Shown in pieces: positions 38,136 through 49,455 of a stretch of DNA of 64,000 nt. Source of the stretch: Prochlorococcus sp. scB243_495K23 (GTDB lineage Bacteria > Cyanobacteriota > Cyanobacteriia > PCC-6307 > Cyanobiaceae). The notes below the pieces were generated by a model, which made no database searches, had not been told where the DNA came from, and saw nothing but the letters and a program-made list of their open reading frames with translations. The stretch spans positions 62,001 to 126,000 of the forward strand of contig JFLW01000087.1 of the NCBI GenBank assembly GCA_000635495.1. The letters are read 5' to 3'. The position numbers and the translations under genes were made by a program. Numbering within the stretch: position 1 is the first letter of the stretch; each line of letters starts with the position of its first letter.

Positions 38136-38687
38136 TCACCAAGCCATTTTTTGTTTGATATCAGAGGAAATGGTTTTTAAATCTCTATCAGCATCAATAT
38201 ATTCTAACAATGAGAGATCTTTAAAATATTGAATCAATGGTTCTGTAGTTTTTTTATAAATATCAACTCTTGTTCTAATTGTCTCTTCTGTATCATCTTT
38301 TCTCCCTCTTAAAAGCAAACGCTTAATTAACACTTCTTCTGGAATATCTAAATAAAAAACCACTTCTAAAGGTTGATTTATTTCAGTTAAAACTTCATTC
38401 AATGAACTTGCTTGAGATAAATTTCTTGGGTAACCGTCTAGAATCCAACCTTTATTATCCTTAACTAAATTATGTCTTACTATTTTTAATACGAGTTCAT
38501 CACTAACAAGTTCCCCACTATTAATAATATCTTTTACCTGGATACCAAGGGTAGTATTCATTTCGATTTCTTTTCTTAATAATTCACCAGTAGAGAGGTG
38601 TAAGTAAGAATAAGTTTGACTTAGCAATTCCGCTTGAGTCCCTTTCCCTGCTCCAGGAGCTCCTAAAAATAATAAATGTTTCCTCAT
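38136..38687 (-). CDS. adk: Adenylate kinase
   Basis: Interconverts ATP plus AMP and 2 ADP. The P-loop is [10 protein letters not shown] (residues 9-18), DGYPRNLSQ is the AMP-binding block, and [18 protein letters not shown] contains a short LID with no zinc cysteines. The 183-residue form is the short type. Its ATG overlaps the last base of the secY stop (TAATG-type coupling). Confidence 0.96.
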   Translation of the reverse strand: MRKHLLFLGAPGAGKGTQAELLSQTYSYLHLSTGELLRKEIEMNTTLGIQVKDIINSGELVSDELVLKIVRHNLVKDNKGWILDGYPRNLSQASSLNEVLTEINQPLEVVFYLDIPEEVLIKRLLLRGRKDDTEETIRTRVDIYKKTTEPLIQYFKDLSLLEYIDADRDLKTISSDIKQKMAW

Positions 38688-40006
38688 TAATTGTTAATTA
38701 GTCCCTCATATCTTTGTGAAATAACATAAGTTTGAATTTGCTTAGCAGTATCTATAGCAACACCCACAAGAATAAGTAATGAAGTTGCTCCTAACCCTTG
38801 AAAGGTCTGAACATTTGTAGCTCTTTCTACTGCGGCTGGGATTATAGCTACTGAACCCAAAAATAATCCACCTAGTAATGTCAACCTATTTTGTATACCT
38901 GATAGGTAGTTTGCTGTATTAGTTCCTGGCCTAACTCCTGGTATCGCTACTCCCCCTTTCTTTAAATTTGAAGCTACATCCACTGGATTGATAGTAAGAG
39001 AGGCATAAAAATATGAGAACCCCAAAATCAAGGAAAAGAATGTAAGAGCATATGGCCATGGATTAGAAGATCCAGGATTTAAACTACTGGCTAACTTGAT
39101 TAAGACTGGATTACCTGTAACATTTGCAATAGTTATGGGTAAAAAGATTAAAGCAGATGCAAATATGATCGGCATGACTCCACCTGCGTTTAATTTCAAA
39201 GGTAAATAACTTTGCCTTGTAGGAAGTAGTGTTGAACTTCCTATCTGCCTTTTTGCACTGACAATAGGAATGCGTCTTGCACCCTCTTGGACAAAAATGA
39301 TTCCAACTATTGTCAGTAAAAATACTCCAAGTAAAACTGCTATACCTAAAACATCTCCTCTATCGCCAGTTTGAGCTTTTTCAATGGTTGAACTTAGAGC
39401 CTTAGGTAAAGTCGAGACAATATTCAAAAAAATTACAAGTGAAGCTCCTTGACCTATACCTTTCTCCGTAATAATTTCACTAAACCACATTACTAACATT
39501 GAGCCAGTAACCAAGGCAATGGAGGTTTGCAAGACAAATGTAGTGTCACTTATTCCCTGAATAGCATATTGTCTGAGAATTAAGGAAAAAATTATACTTT
39601 GCAAAAAACCCCATCCTAATGAAACATATCTAGTTATTTGAGCAATTTTTCTTCTTCCCGCTTCTCCTTCATTTTTTTGTAAATCTTCAAGAACAGGCAA
39701 TGAAGCTGTGAGAAGTTGAATAATAATTGATGCGTTGATAAAGGGAAGTATGCCTAATGCAAATATTCCTAAGGTTGAAATCCCTCCTCCAGTAAAAATA
39801 TCTAAAAAACCTATTAATTGTCCTCCCTGATCTATAAAACTTTTAAAAGCAACCCTATCAATACCAGGCATAGGGATATATATACCAAGTCTTACTAACA
39901 GGAGGAGACCTAAAGTAGTTAAAACTCTACTTCTTAGCTCTTTATTTAAAAATAATTGGGAAAGTATTTCAGAAGCGCTAGGATTTCTACTTTTGTTGAC
40001 AAACAT
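38687..40006 (-). CDS. secY: Preprotein translocase subunit SecY
   Basis: Central channel of the Sec translocon, with ten membrane segments over 439 residues. [12 protein letters not shown], the plug-region [14 protein letters not shown] and the cytoplasmic loop [13 protein letters not shown] are recognisable. It lies 29 bp after rplO, the normal place. In cyanobacteria it serves both plasma and thylakoid membranes. Confidence 0.97.
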   Translation of the reverse strand: MFVNKSRNPSASEILSQLFLNKELRSRVLTTLGLLLLVRLGIYIPMPGIDRVAFKSFIDQGGQLIGFLDIFTGGGISTLGIFALGILPFINASIIIQLLTASLPVLEDLQKNEGEAGRRKIAQITRYVSLGWGFLQSIIFSLILRQYAIQGISDTTFVLQTSIALVTGSMLVMWFSEIITEKGIGQGASLVIFLNIVSTLPKALSSTIEKAQTGDRGDVLGIAVLLGVFLLTIVGIIFVQEGARRIPIVSAKRQIGSSTLLPTRQSYLPLKLNAGGVMPIIFASALIFLPITIANVTGNPVLIKLASSLNPGSSNPWPYALTFFSLILGFSYFYASLTINPVDVASNLKKGGVAIPGVRPGTNTANYLSGIQNRLTLLGGLFLGSVAIIPAAVERATNVQTFQGLGATSLLILVGVAIDTAKQIQTYVISQRYEGLINN

Positions 40007-40035
40007 TTTGAAGATTACCTAAATTGTTAGTAAAT

Positions 40036-40494
40036 TTATTTATTTTTTATAAGCTCGCAGGATCCACCAGCGTCCTCAATTTTTTGTTTTGCAACTTTTG
40101 TAAATGCATGAGCTTGGACGTTTAACTTTACATTAAGTTGGCCGTTACCAAGTATTTTTAATGGAAATTTGGGCTTGAAGATTAATCCTTTCTTAACTAG
40201 TGAGCCTAGGTTAACAGTATCGTTATCTTTGAAATCATTTAATTTTTCTAAATTAATTATGGAAAAGTTCTTTTGATTAATTATTTCAAAGTGCTTTAAT
40301 TTTGGAACTCTTCTATATAAAGGCATTTGGCCACCTTCAAAACCTGGACGTGTGGGTCTTCCAGAACGTGACTTTTGTCCTCTCATTCCAAAACCACAAG
40401 ATGCACCCTGACCAGCTGCAATACCCCTGCCCTTTCTTAATTTTTTCTTTCTCGAGCCAGAATTTGATTTGAGTGTATTTAATGTTGAAGTCAT
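40036..40494 (-). CDS. rplO: 50S ribosomal protein L15
   Basis: A 152-residue assembly protein: [49 protein letters not shown] chose the ATG at 40494 ([11 protein letters not shown]). The TTG-based start at 40503 would overlap rpsE by 4 bp and adds three residues. It lies directly after rpsE. Confidence 0.95.
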   Translation of the reverse strand: MTSTLNTLKSNSGSRKKKLRKGRGIAAGQGASCGFGMRGQKSRSGRPTRPGFEGGQMPLYRRVPKLKHFEIINQKNFSIINLEKLNDFKDNDTVNLGSLVKKGLIFKPKFPLKILGNGQLNVKLNVQAHAFTKVAKQKIEDAGGSCELIKNK

Positions 40495-40499
40495 AATTT

Positions 40500-41120
40500 T
40501 CAAGAATAAAGCTGTTCAAGTGAGATGCCTCTCTCCCTAGAGGCAGATTTGTGTGTTCTTAATTGTGAAAGAGCTACCATAGCAGCTCTAGCATTATTCA
40601 AAGGTGTTTTACTACCCAATCTTTTTGCTAAAACATTTTTTATGCCGGCTAATTCTAAAACTGTTCTTATTGAACCACCAGCAATTACACCTGTACCTGG
40701 GGCAGCTGGTCTAATAAGAACATTAGCAGCACCATCTCGACCTAAAGATAAAGTCGGTATTGAATTATTTGGGGTTAAAGGAACCCTAACAAGATTCTTT
40801 TTACCATCTGAAACTCCCTTTCTCACCGCACCAATAACATCCCCTGCTTTACCAACTCCAACTCCTACCTGACCTTTCTCGTTACCTACAACAACAATTG
40901 CTCTAAAACTCATTTTTTTTCCACCCTTAACAGTCTTAGAAACGCGTCGAATTTGAACAACTCTTTCTTGCCAATCAGAATCTCTCTCTAGATTTTTTGA
41001 ATCACCTCTTCTATTTCTTTTTCGATCATTACGATTATTCTTTTTTTGTTCTACGGGCGTAGCTCCAGGAACATTATCGTTCTTGGATTGAATTTCTTGT
41101 TTTGTTGGAGTGTCAGTCAT
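40500..41120 (-). CDS. rpsE: 30S ribosomal protein S5
   Basis: A 206-residue accuracy protein. An N-terminal extension of about 45 charged residues precedes the S5 core ([67 protein letters not shown]). The low-complexity N-terminus is typical of cyanobacterial S5. It lies 17 bp after rplR. Confidence 0.97.
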   Translation of the reverse strand: MTDTPTKQEIQSKNDNVPGATPVEQKKNNRNDRKRNRRGDSKNLERDSDWQERVVQIRRVSKTVKGGKKMSFRAIVVVGNEKGQVGVGVGKAGDVIGAVRKGVSDGKKNLVRVPLTPNNSIPTLSLGRDGAANVLIRPAAPGTGVIAGGSIRTVLELAGIKNVLAKRLGSKTPLNNARAAMVALSQLRTHKSASRERGISLEQLYS

Positions 41121-41137
41121 AGTAAAAAAATTAAGAG

Positions 41138-41506
41138 TTAGAATTCTAGGCCAGCTTCACGAGCAGCATCTGCAAGTGCCTTTACTCTACCGTGATATAA
41201 ATTACCTCCACGGTCAAAAATTACTTGCTTTATACCTTTTTTTATCGCTCTCTTTGCTAATAATTTTCCAACAATGGAAGAAGAATTGCAATCAGAAGCT
41301 AATTTCTCAGATTTTTCTCTTAGTTCTTTATCAACAGTTGAAGCTGAGCAAATAGTTGTTTGAGCGCTATCGTCTATAACCTGAGCATAAATATGATTAT
41401 TAGAACGAAAAACAGACAATCTTGGACGAGTTGCATCTCCAATTAAGAATCTCCTTAATCTTCTATGTCTTTTTTGGGTTTGTAATTTCCTGGAAAGTTT
41501 GGTCAT
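41138..41506 (-). CDS. rplR: 50S ribosomal protein L18
   Basis: A 122-residue 5S rRNA-binding protein: [31 protein letters not shown] and [26 protein letters not shown]. It follows rplF after 14 bp. Confidence 0.97.
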   Translation of the reverse strand: MTKLSRKLQTQKRHRRLRRFLIGDATRPRLSVFRSNNHIYAQVIDDSAQTTICSASTVDKELREKSEKLASDCNSSSIVGKLLAKRAIKKGIKQVIFDRGGNLYHGRVKALADAAREAGLEF

Positions 41507-41520
41507 TTTTTTAATTGGAA

Positions 41521-42060
41521 TTATTTTTTGCCAGATTTACCAGCTTTTCTGAGAATTCTCTCATCATGATATTTAATTCCTTTACCTTTGTATGGTTCTG
41601 GAGGTCTAATTGATCTGATTTTTGCTGCTTCATTACCAACAATTTCCTTATCAATTCCAGATACAGTAACGTTTGTATTACTCTCAACCTTGTATGTTAT
41701 ACCATCAGGGGGGATAATTTCTATAGGATGACTGTATCCTGCACTAACAACTAGATTTTTACCTTTTACTTGCGCTCTCGATCCAACGCCTACAATTTCA
41801 AGTTTTTTTGAAAAACCTTGACTAACCCCTTCAACCATATTTGCAATTAAAGCTCTACATAAACCATGTCTTTGTCTTGAGAATATTTTTGTAGTAGTGG
41901 GACTTACGACAACAGTATTATCTTTTTTATCAAAACTAACTCCTTCTGGCATCTGACGTTTTAACTCACCCTTAGGACCTTTAACTGTAACTGTTAATCC
42001 ATCAAAATCAACAGATACTTTATCTGGTATTAGTACTGGTGTTTTTCCAATTCTTGACAT
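41521..42060 (-). CDS. rplF: 50S ribosomal protein L6
   Basis: A 179-residue protein near the factor-binding site: [27 protein letters not shown] and the C-terminal [29 protein letters not shown]. It follows rpsH after 12 bp. Confidence 0.98.
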   Translation of the reverse strand: MSRIGKTPVLIPDKVSVDFDGLTVTVKGPKGELKRQMPEGVSFDKKDNTVVVSPTTTKIFSRQRHGLCRALIANMVEGVSQGFSKKLEIVGVGSRAQVKGKNLVVSAGYSHPIEIIPPDGITYKVESNTNVTVSGIDKEIVGNEAAKIRSIRPPEPYKGKGIKYHDERILRKAGKSGKK

Positions 42061-42072
42061 AATTAATCCTCC

Positions 42073-42474
42073 TTAATAAACATAGCAAAGTACTTCACCA
42101 CCTATACCTTGCTTCCTAGCATCACGATCACTCATGACACCTTTAGAAGTAGATATAATAGCAACTCCAAGACCTCCTAGTACTTTTGGTAAAGCTCTAG
42201 TATTTTTATAAATTCTCAAACCAGGTTTACTAACTCTCTGCATCGATCGAATAGTAGGAAATTGATTCTTGCCACTATATTTTAGACCAAGTATTATTTG
42301 TGACTTATAGCCTTCACCTTCTTCATTAATGTCAGAAATGAAACCCTCTTTTTGAAGCACTTTTGCAATACTTAGGGACATTTTTGAACTTGGGATTGAT
42401 GTGGTTGTATGCTTTTTTTGACTCGCATTTCTAATTCGAGTAAGCATATCTGAAATAGGATCGTGATTTGACAT
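42073..42474 (-). CDS. rpsH: 30S ribosomal protein S8
   Basis: A 133-residue 16S central-domain binder: [21 protein letters not shown] and [33 protein letters not shown]. It follows rplE directly; no rpsN (S14) gene lies between them, unlike the Escherichia coli spc operon. Confidence 0.97.
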   Translation of the reverse strand: MSNHDPISDMLTRIRNASQKKHTTTSIPSSKMSLSIAKVLQKEGFISDINEEGEGYKSQIILGLKYSGKNQFPTIRSMQRVSKPGLRIYKNTRALPKVLGGLGVAIISTSKGVMSDRDARKQGIGGEVLCYVY

Positions 42475-42483
42475 GGTTTTAAT

Positions 42484-43023
42484 TTAATTCTTACTAAAAG
42501 GCATTCCTAACTCTTGCAAGAGAGCTTTACCCTCTTGATCTGATTTCGCACTAGTGACAATAGTTATATCCATACCTCTTATTGAATCTATTTTATCAAA
42601 AGAGATTTCAGGAAAAATTAATTGCTCTTTCACTCCAACGGTGTAATTCCCTCTCCCATCAAAACTTTTTGGATTAACTCCTCTAAAGTCTCTTATTCTT
42701 GGTAAAGCTAGATTTATAAATCTCTCTAAAAAGGAATACATCCTGTCACCTCTCAAAGTTACAGTACAACCAATTGGCATACCCTCACGAATTTTAAAAC
42801 CCGCGATAGCTTTTTTGGCCCTAGTTACTAGTGCCTTTTGCCCTGTAATTGTTGCCATTTCATTCAAGGAAGCCTCTAAAGCTTTTGAATTTGAAGCTGC
42901 CTCACCAAGACCTCTGTTAACGTTGACTTTGACAACTTTAGGTACTTGATGAATATTTTTAAGACCAAGGTCTTTTAAAAGTTTTGGTCTAATTGATTCT
43001 TTGTAGCGATTTTTTAGAGTCAT
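42484..43023 (-). CDS. rplE: 50S ribosomal protein L5
   Basis: A 179-residue 5S rRNA-binding protein: [50 protein letters not shown] and [16 protein letters not shown]. It is separated from rplX by 74 bp, the largest gap within the spc part. Confidence 0.98.
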   Translation of the reverse strand: MTLKNRYKESIRPKLLKDLGLKNIHQVPKVVKVNVNRGLGEAASNSKALEASLNEMATITGQKALVTRAKKAIAGFKIREGMPIGCTVTLRGDRMYSFLERFINLALPRIRDFRGVNPKSFDGRGNYTVGVKEQLIFPEISFDKIDSIRGMDITIVTSAKSDQEGKALLQELGMPFSKN

Positions 43024-43097
43024 AATTTTTTGTTAATTCTGGTCTTTGTCAGAATTGATAAATTAGAAAAAGTTTAAATCTGGTTTCTGATGAAAAA

Positions 43098-43454
43098 TTA
43101 ATCAATTACTTCACCAGTTTTCTTCAGTCTTCTTTTCTTAACTCCCTCTTTATCAATAAAATATTCAATCTTACTTGTAAGATTTTTTTCCTTTGAGAAG
43201 AACATTACATTTGATGCATGTAAAGATGCCTCCTCTGTAAGTATTCTTCCAGTTTCCCCTTCCTGAGTTGGTTTTACATGTTTAGTCCTAAGGTTAATTC
43301 CTTTGACTACTACTCTATTTTCAAGAGGGATAGTTTTTAAAACCTCTCCAGTTTTACCCTTTTCCTTGCCATTAATTACTTTTACTAAATCTCCAGTTTT
43401 AATTCTCATTTTTATTCTTTGGAAATTATTCTTTTGTTTTAATGAATCCAACAT
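43098..43454 (-). CDS. rplX: 50S ribosomal protein L24
   Basis: A 118-residue assembly initiator with the KOW motif ([23 protein letters not shown]) and [19 protein letters not shown]. The ATG abuts the rplN stop; an internal Met16 (MRIKTGD) is an alternative start that matches the shorter form in other bacteria. The abutting ATG suggests coupling and is preferred. Confidence 0.93.
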   Translation of the reverse strand: MLDSLKQKNNFQRIKMRIKTGDLVKVINGKEKGKTGEVLKTIPLENRVVVKGINLRTKHVKPTQEGETGRILTEEASLHASNVMFFSKEKNLTSKIEYFIDKEGVKKRRLKKTGEVID

Positions 43455-43820
43455 TTAAATCACCTCAGGAGCAAGAGAAACAATTTTTGTATAATTTTTA
43501 TCCCGCAGTTCTCTGGCTACAGGACCAAAAACTCTAGTACCTTTTGGATTCTTATCCTCATTAATCAAAACAGCAGCATTATCATCAAATCTGATTGAAT
43601 TACCAGTATTTCTTCTCAATGTTGCTTTTGTTCTAACGATGACGGCTTTCACAACTTCAGATTTCTTAACTCCCATATTCGGAAGAGCATCTTTAACAGT
43701 TGCTACAATTACATCCCCAACATGTGCATATCTTCTATTAGAACCTAAGACCCTAATACATTGGAGTCTTTTCGCTCCGCTATTATCAGCAACTGTTAAA
43801 TAGGTTTCTTGTTGAATCAT
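43455..43820 (-). CDS. rplN: 50S ribosomal protein L14
   Basis: A 121-residue 50S protein at the subunit interface: [26 protein letters not shown] and [23 protein letters not shown]. Its ATG overlaps the rpsQ stop by 4 bp. Confidence 0.98.
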
Positions 43821-44083
43821 TGTTTAACCTCCTTAGCCTGGCTTGCTTTATTCAGAATCTCTTCAATTGCCCATCTTTTATGAGCACTAAGCGGTCTAGT
43901 TTCTCTTATTTTAACTCGATCGCCTAAAACACATGTATTTTCTGGATCATGCGCCTTATATCTCGTAGTTCTACTTACAATTTTTTTATAAGTGGGGTGT
44001 GGATATCTATTAATTACAGCAACAACAACTGTTTTATCCATTTTGTCGCTGACAACAGTACCAATTCTTTCTTTAAGTGCCAT
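43817..44083 (-). CDS. rpsQ: 30S ribosomal protein S17
   Basis: An 88-residue OB-fold protein: [44 protein letters not shown] and [20 protein letters not shown]. It follows rpmC after 9 bp. Confidence 0.97.
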
Positions 44084-44092
44084 AACTAATAA

Positions 44093-44311
44093 TTAATCAG
44101 AAGTAGTTTTAGAAGCAGATTGACTCTTACTAAGAGTTAGTAATTGCGCAACTTGTTTCTTGATGATTTTAAATTTATGAGTTTCATTAAGCTGTCTCGT
44201 AGCTTGCTTGAATCTCAAGTCAAAAAGATCTTTTCTTAATTGGTCAATCTTTTCGGTAATTTGATCAGAATTTAATTTTTTAAATTCTTTTAGAGACTCT
44301 GTGTTTTTCAT
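44093..44311 (-). CDS. rpmC: 50S ribosomal protein L29
   Basis: A 72-residue helical protein by the exit tunnel: [40 protein letters not shown]. The start overlaps the rplP stop by 4 bp. Confidence 0.95.
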   Translation of the reverse strand: MKNTESLKEFKKLNSDQITEKIDQLRKDLFDLRFKQATRQLNETHKFKIIKKQVAQLLTLSKSQSASKTTSD

Positions 44312-44790
44312 TGTTTAACCTCCTCTTGAGATTTATTACTAATATTTTTCTTTGCTTTGGAGGTAACTTCTAGATTTTTATCAATGGAGATAAATTTTGT
44401 TTTTACAGGAAGTTTGTATTGAGCCAGACGCATAGCTTCCTTTGCAGTTTCCTCAGTGATATCCTCACCACCCATTTCAAAAAGTATTCTTCCAGGTTTT
44501 ACAACTGCAACCCAAAACTCTGGATTACCTTTACCAGAACCCATTCTAGTTTCAGCAGGTCTCATGGTTACAGGTTTATCAGGAAATATTCTTATCCAAA
44601 TTTGACCGCCACGTTTGATATATCTTGTCATAGCTCGTCTACTTGCCTCGATCTGTCGTGCAGTCACCCACCCACAGTCTTGAGCTTGGAGAGCAAATTG
44701 ACCGAATGCAATAGTATTACCTTTTGAGGCTACTCCCCTCATTCTGCCTCTATGCTGTTTGCGGAATTTAGTACGTTTTGGACTAAGCAT
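44308..44790 (-). CDS. rplP: 50S ribosomal protein L16
   Basis: A 160-residue A-site protein: [55 protein letters not shown]. The last 20 residues are a charged extension beyond the usual core. It follows rpsC after 10 bp. Confidence 0.97.
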   Translation of the reverse strand: MLSPKRTKFRKQHRGRMRGVASKGNTIAFGQFALQAQDCGWVTARQIEASRRAMTRYIKRGGQIWIRIFPDKPVTMRPAETRMGSGKGNPEFWVAVVKPGRILFEMGGEDITEETAKEAMRLAQYKLPVKTKFISIDKNLEVTSKAKKNISNKSQEEVKQ

Positions 44791-44800
44791 TTTTTACCTC

Positions 44801-45532
44801 CTATGAATTCTCATTTGAACGATCCTCAAATTCCTGAGGTCTTCTACTAGCTTTCCTCTTAGGGCTCGCACCCACAGGGATAGTTTGTTCTTCTTTAGGG
44901 AGAACTTCACCTTTAAAAACCCAAACTTTAATGCCTAAAACACCGTAAGTTGTATTAGCTTCACGTGTTGCATAGTCAATTTCAGCTCTTAAAGTATGTA
45001 ATGGTACTCTACCTTCTCTAGTCCATTCAGTTCTAGCTATTTCAGCACCATTTAGTCTTCCCCCTACTTGTATTTTAAGACCTAAGACTCCAGCCCTTTG
45101 AGCTCGTTGTAAGGCCATTCTAATTGTTCTTCTAAAGGCGACTCTTTTTTCTAGTTGTTGTGCAATATATTCAGCCAGTAAAAAAGCATCGGCGTCTACG
45201 CGTTCAACTTCAACTACATTAATTCTGACTTGCCTTGTCCTATCTCCTATAGTTTTTTGAATCCCAGATCTTAATTCTTCAATACCACTTCCTTGTCTTC
45301 CAACTATAACTCCTGGTCTAGCTGTTTTTAATTCAAGTTCCAGTTGGTCAGCTTTTCTAGCTATTAAGACATCGCTTATTCCAGCTGCTCCATATTTTTT
45401 TTGTATGAATGTACGAATTTTAAAATCTTCCTGGAGAAGAATTGGATATGTTTTAGAAGTAGCAAACCACTTAGAACGATGCTCTTGTGTAATTCCTAAT
45501 CTTAATCCAGAAGGATGTATTTTATGTCCCAT
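44801..45532 (-). CDS. rpsC: 30S ribosomal protein S3
   Basis: A 243-residue mRNA-entry protein: [24 protein letters not shown], the KH domain with [18 protein letters not shown], and [30 protein letters not shown]. Its first base overlaps the rplV stop. Confidence 0.98.
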   Translation of the reverse strand: MGHKIHPSGLRLGITQEHRSKWFATSKTYPILLQEDFKIRTFIQKKYGAAGISDVLIARKADQLELELKTARPGVIVGRQGSGIEELRSGIQKTIGDRTRQVRINVVEVERVDADAFLLAEYIAQQLEKRVAFRRTIRMALQRAQRAGVLGLKIQVGGRLNGAEIARTEWTREGRVPLHTLRAEIDYATREANTTYGVLGIKVWVFKGEVLPKEEQTIPVGASPKRKASRRPQEFEDRSNENS

Positions 45533-45918
45533 TAGTTTTGTACCTCCACATTAGTTTGAATAGGAGCAGATTCAACAGAAATACTGATATGGCAAGTCTG
45601 TTTTTTAATTGAAAAAGCCCGTCCTTGAGCTCTGGGCCTATACCTTTTCATTACAGGACCACTATTAGCCCATGCAGACGAAATCACTAAGGTAGATGGA
45701 TCCATCCCAAGGTTATGTTCTGCATTAGCAACTGCAGATCTTAGAACTTTAGTTATGGGGTCTGTAGATCTGTAAGGCATAAATTCCAACATAATCAATG
45801 CATCTCTATAAGACCTACCCCTTATCTGATCCAAAACTCTTCTAACTTTAGAGGCTGATCCGCGAATATAATTCCCATGAGCAATTGCTGTTTTTGGTGT
45901 TTCAGGTGTTTTTGTCAT
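45532..45918 (-). CDS. rplV: 50S ribosomal protein L22
   Basis: A 128-residue tunnel-lining protein: [38 protein letters not shown] and the hairpin [24 protein letters not shown]. It overlaps rpsS by 4 bp. Confidence 0.97.
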   Translation of the reverse strand: MTKTPETPKTAIAHGNYIRGSASKVRRVLDQIRGRSYRDALIMLEFMPYRSTDPITKVLRSAVANAEHNLGMDPSTLVISSAWANSGPVMKRYRPRAQGRAFSIKKQTCHISISVESAPIQTNVEVQN

Positions 45919-46193
45919 GATTTTGCTCCTTTCTTATCTCTTATGTGACCTCGGTAAGTACGTGTAGGAGCAAATTCACCAAGTTTATGACCAATCATTT
46001 GTTCAGTAATAAAAACTGGAATGTGAGTTTTGCCATTATGTACGGCGATTGTGTGGCCAATCATTACAGGTAAAATCGTAGAGGATCTAGACCAAGTTTT
46101 GATAACAGACTTGTCATTATCAGTATTTTGTTTTTCAACCTTCTTGAGCAGACTATCTGCTATAAAAGGTCCTTTTTTTAGTGAACGTCCCAT
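45915..46193 (-). CDS. rpsS: 30S ribosomal protein S19
   Basis: A 92-residue 30S head protein: [42 protein letters not shown] and [16 protein letters not shown]. It follows rplB after 37 bp. Confidence 0.98.
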   Translation of the reverse strand: MGRSLKKGPFIADSLLKKVEKQNTDNDKSVIKTWSRSSTILPVMIGHTIAVHNGKTHIPVFITEQMIGHKLGEFAPTRTYRGHIRDKKGAKS

Positions 46194-46230
46194 GATTATG
46201 TAAAAGAAATTGAAATAATAGATGAAGTAA

Positions 46231-47094
46231 TCAAGAGTCTCTTCCTCCTCTACTCCTCTTAGAAACTCGACGACGTCTTCGAACTACTAATTTATTACTT
46301 GGTTTGTTCTTTTTACGTGTCTTTAATCCAAGAGCTGGTTTACCCCATGGAGTAACTGGGCCTGCTCTACCAATTGGTGCTTTTCCCTCTCCTCCTCCAT
46401 GTGGATGATCACATGGGTTCATGACACTACCTCTTACTTGTGGCCTTCTGCCAAGCCATCTTCTTCTTCCCGCTTTTCCTAAGCTAGTATTTCTTATTTC
46501 AGAATTACCAACTTCTCCAAGAGTTGCATAGCATTCTTTTCTTACAAGTCTTACCTCAGTAGATGGAAGTTTCAAAGCAACATAATCTCCCTCTTTTGCC
46601 ATAACTTGAGCACTGGCTCCTGCTGATCTAACCATCTGAGCACCTCTACCTGCATATAACTCAACACAATGAACACTAGATCCCAATGGCATGGCAGAAA
46701 GTGGCATCGCATTTCCATCTTCAATTGGCACACTTTCTCCAGATATGACATTTTGTCCTACTTTTACTCCAGCTGGAGCAATAATATATCTTTTCTCACC
46801 ATCTTCGTAGAATAAAAGTGCTAATCTTGCATTTCTATGAGGATCGTAATGGATCGCTGCAACTTTAGCGTTAATATTTCTTTTATCTCTTCTAAAGTCG
46901 ACTAATCTATATTGTCTTTTGTGACCACCTCCACGATGACGACAAGTGATAACTCCACGATTATTCCTGCCTTTAACTCTATGTTTTGAAACTATTAGTG
47001 ATCTTTCAGGCTTTGCACTTGTTATTTCACTAAAGTCAGTAACTACTCTTTGCCTAGTGCCAGGTGTATAAGGTTTAAATTTACGAATTGCCAT
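46231..47094 (-). CDS. rplB: 50S ribosomal protein L2
   Basis: A 287-residue protein needed for subunit joining and peptidyl transfer: [33 protein letters not shown] and the catalytic-region histidine in [19 protein letters not shown]. It follows rplW after 12 bp. Confidence 0.98.
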   Translation of the reverse strand: MAIRKFKPYTPGTRQRVVTDFSEITSAKPERSLIVSKHRVKGRNNRGVITCRHRGGGHKRQYRLVDFRRDKRNINAKVAAIHYDPHRNARLALLFYEDGEKRYIIAPAGVKVGQNVISGESVPIEDGNAMPLSAMPLGSSVHCVELYAGRGAQMVRSAGASAQVMAKEGDYVALKLPSTEVRLVRKECYATLGEVGNSEIRNTSLGKAGRRRWLGRRPQVRGSVMNPCDHPHGGGEGKAPIGRAGPVTPWGKPALGLKTRKKNKPSNKLVVRRRRRVSKRSRGGRDS

Positions 47095-47106
47095 GATTAA
47101 AACTCC

Positions 47107-47409
47107 TTAAGATTCTGGAAATAGTTGAATTTTGTCTCCTTCGGCAAGACGTACAATTGCCTTCTTGACCTGAGAACGTTTACCGGAAAATTTCCCGACT
47201 CTTCTTGTTCTCCTAGGGGGATTCATAGTGTTAACTCCTATGACTTTAACACTGAACAAGGCTTCTATAGCTGCCTTAATTTGAGGCTTTGCCGCTCTAT
47301 GATCTACCTCAAAAGTATATTGGTTAAGATCTAGTGCGTTTGTAGCTTTCTCAGTAATAACTGGCTTTCGTATTACATCGGCTAAACGAGAGTCAAATAA
47401 TTTACTCAT
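47107..47409 (-). CDS. rplW: 50S ribosomal protein L23
   Basis: A 100-residue docking site for SRP and trigger factor: [26 protein letters not shown] and [22 protein letters not shown]. It overlaps rplD by 4 bp. Confidence 0.97.
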   Translation of the reverse strand: MSKLFDSRLADVIRKPVITEKATNALDLNQYTFEVDHRAAKPQIKAAIEALFSVKVIGVNTMNPPRRTRRVGKFSGKRSQVKKAIVRLAEGDKIQLFPES

Positions 47410-48038
47410 GATGCATATACCTCCTGAATTTTATCTATAGCTGATTGACCAATTACCAATTTATTAGCGTTGAGAATATCAAATACATTTAATTGATCTG
47501 CAGCGATTAACTTTACTTTTTCAAGATTATTTATGGATTTTTTTATAACATCTGACGGACTATCAAGAATAACTAAAACTTTTTCAGTTTTTTGTATACC
47601 TAATCGAGCAAGGCCATTGATGATGTCACTTGTTTTAGGCTGCTTTAGCGTAGATCCAAAATCTTCAACGGCCTTCATATCAGATACTCTAGACATAAGT
47701 GCTGTTCTAAGAGCTAATCTACGTTCCTTACGATTCATATCAAGATTGTAAGAACGTGGCTTCGGTCCAAAAATAATTCCACCACCGGGTCTTAAAGGTG
47801 TCCTAATTGATCCTTGACGAGCTCTTCCTGTACCTTTCTGTTTGTATGGCTTTCTACCGCCTCCACGCACTTCTGATCTTGTTAAGGTTGATGCTGTCCC
47901 TTGTCTTTTATTTGCTAGTTGCCTAAGGACTGCTCTATGTATTAAATCTGCCGAAGAAGTCTCTTTGGCAACTGCTAAATCAAGATTAACTTTGCCGGAT
48001 TTTTTACCATCCCACTTAAGAGTTTCAAGTGTTGTCAT
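47406..48038 (-). CDS. rplD: 50S ribosomal protein L4
   Basis: A 210-residue tunnel protein; in E. coli it represses its own operon by binding the leader. Blocks: [38 protein letters not shown] and [12 protein letters not shown]. It overlaps rplC by 4 bp. Confidence 0.97.
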   Translation of the reverse strand: MTTLETLKWDGKKSGKVNLDLAVAKETSSADLIHRAVLRQLANKRQGTASTLTRSEVRGGGRKPYKQKGTGRARQGSIRTPLRPGGGIIFGPKPRSYNLDMNRKERRLALRTALMSRVSDMKAVEDFGSTLKQPKTSDIINGLARLGIQKTEKVLVILDSPSDVIKKSINNLEKVKLIAADQLNVFDILNANKLVIGQSAIDKIQEVYAS

Positions 48039-48688
48039 GATTTTTCACCTCCTTTTTTTCCTACAACATTGTTTGGCTTAATGTTTACTATTGAGCCTGG
48101 CTTACCGGGAACAGAACCCTTTACTACAATCAAATTTTTCTGATCATCAATTTTTAGAACTAACAAACCTTTAGTTGTAATCTGTTTTCCTCCATATCTT
48201 CCTGCCATTCTTTTTCCAGGATAAATTCTTCCTGGAGTTGTTCCTGCTCCTGTAGATCCAGGTGCTCTATGATTTTTTGAACCATGACTCATAGGACCTC
48301 TGCTAAAACCATGTCTTTTCTGGTAACCAGCAAAACCTCTACCCATAGATTTACCACTGATATCAACTTTTTGACCAACCTCAAAGTTTTTTACAGTTAT
48401 TTGATTTCCGATTTCATAAGATGAAGTTTCTTCAACCCTATATTCTTTCAAATGCTTTAAAAATTCTTCACCTGATTTCAACAGATGTCCCTTTTCAGGT
48501 TTACTTATATGCTTGTCTTTGGACAAGCCATAGCCTATTTGAACGGCAGTATAACCATCCAAAGAGGTTGTTTTCAATTGAGTGATACGGCATGGACCAG
48601 CCTCAATAAGAGTAACTGGCACCGAATTACCTTTCTCGTCGAAAAGTTGGGACATGCCCAATTTCTTTCCTAAAATTCCTATAGACAT
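48035..48688 (-). CDS. rplC: 50S ribosomal protein L3
   Basis: A 217-residue early assembly protein and first gene of the S10-type cluster here: [67 protein letters not shown]. Because rpsJ lies in the str operon, the cluster begins with rplC. It has a 285-bp leader shared with the divergent ndhN. Confidence 0.98.
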   Translation of the reverse strand: MSIGILGKKLGMSQLFDEKGNSVPVTLIEAGPCRITQLKTTSLDGYTAVQIGYGLSKDKHISKPEKGHLLKSGEEFLKHLKEYRVEETSSYEIGNQITVKNFEVGQKVDISGKSMGRGFAGYQKRHGFSRGPMSHGSKNHRAPGSTGAGTTPGRIYPGKRMAGRYGGKQITTKGLLVLKIDDQKNLIVVKGSVPGKPGSIVNIKPNNVVGKKGGEKS

Positions 48689-48973
48689 AAGACTAAATTA
48701 GGCTAGCTCGTAATGATTTTTAAATTATCTAAAACCTTCAGTAATTGAGGTGAAGTTAATAAAAAAACAATTAAATTAATAAGGTTGAGACTTATCTGAA
48801 AATCTAGATAGTTTCTCCTGGGATAAACCCACCTGTGTTTTTTAACGAAACGCTAAAAAATGTGAAATTGTTTAGAGGCTCGGCTAGCTTGCGAGCTTAA
48901 AAATTCACTGAGTTACAATTGTACATCATCAAGTACCATAAAATAAAATAAAATAGAAATAAAGGAAATTTTT
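48689..48973. promoter_or_regulatory. Divergent leader between rplC and ndhN
   Basis: A gene-free spacer of 285 bp. It must hold the promoter for the whole ribosomal supercluster (minus) and for ndhN-ldpA (plus). A short hairpin GCTCG-N9-CGAGC is visible at about 48881-48899. On the minus strand it would lie early in the rplC leader or in its promoter. I cannot show that it is an L4-type autoregulatory site. Confidence 0.4.
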
Positions 48974-49450
48974 ATGCCATTACTTCTCACAGGGAAAAAG
49001 TTTCATAACGATTTAAAAACCAACAAATGTCTTGCAATCTTTGCTCCTCTTGAAGGTGGTTATGAAACTCGTCTTTTGAGAAGAATGAGGGCCAAGGGCT
49101 TTAAAACTTTTATAACCTCAGCAAGAGGGCTTGGAGATCCAGAAGTCTTCTTGCTCAAATTACATGGCGTTAGACCACCTCACCTTGGTCATCAAAGCGT
49201 AGGAAGGAATGGAGCACTCGGGGAAGTTCAACAAGTTATCCCACAAGCTTCTGAGTTATTTAATGAAAATGATAAAAATAAATTACTTTGGTTATTAGAA
49301 GGTCAAGTACTGTCTCAGTCTGAATTAGAGAGCTTAATAGAAATTTGCACTAACGATAATAAACTAACGATAGTTGTTGAAATGGGGGGGTCGAGAAAAC
49401 TTGAATGGAAGCCATTAAGTAATTATATTCTAGATGAATTTGAAAGTTAA
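48974..49450 (+). CDS. ndhN: NDH-1 subunit N
   Basis: Cyanobacterial/plastid-specific peripheral subunit of the photosynthetic NDH-1 complex (cyclic electron flow and respiration). The 158-residue protein begins [20 protein letters not shown] and contains [20 protein letters not shown] and [13 protein letters not shown]-like [18 protein letters not shown]. It forms an operon with ldpA, which starts 5 bp after its stop. Confidence 0.93.
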   Translation: MPLLLTGKKFHNDLKTNKCLAIFAPLEGGYETRLLRRMRAKGFKTFITSARGLGDPEVFLLKLHGVRPPHLGHQSVGRNGALGEVQQVIPQASELFNENDKNKLLWLLEGQVLSQSELESLIEICTNDNKLTIVVEMGGSRKLEWKPLSNYILDEFES

Positions 49451-49455
49451 ATTAT

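Noticed and set aside
40494-40503. TTG-based extended start for rplO overlapping rpsE
   Set aside because: An ATG three codons later gives the expected L15 N-terminus and needs no overlap.
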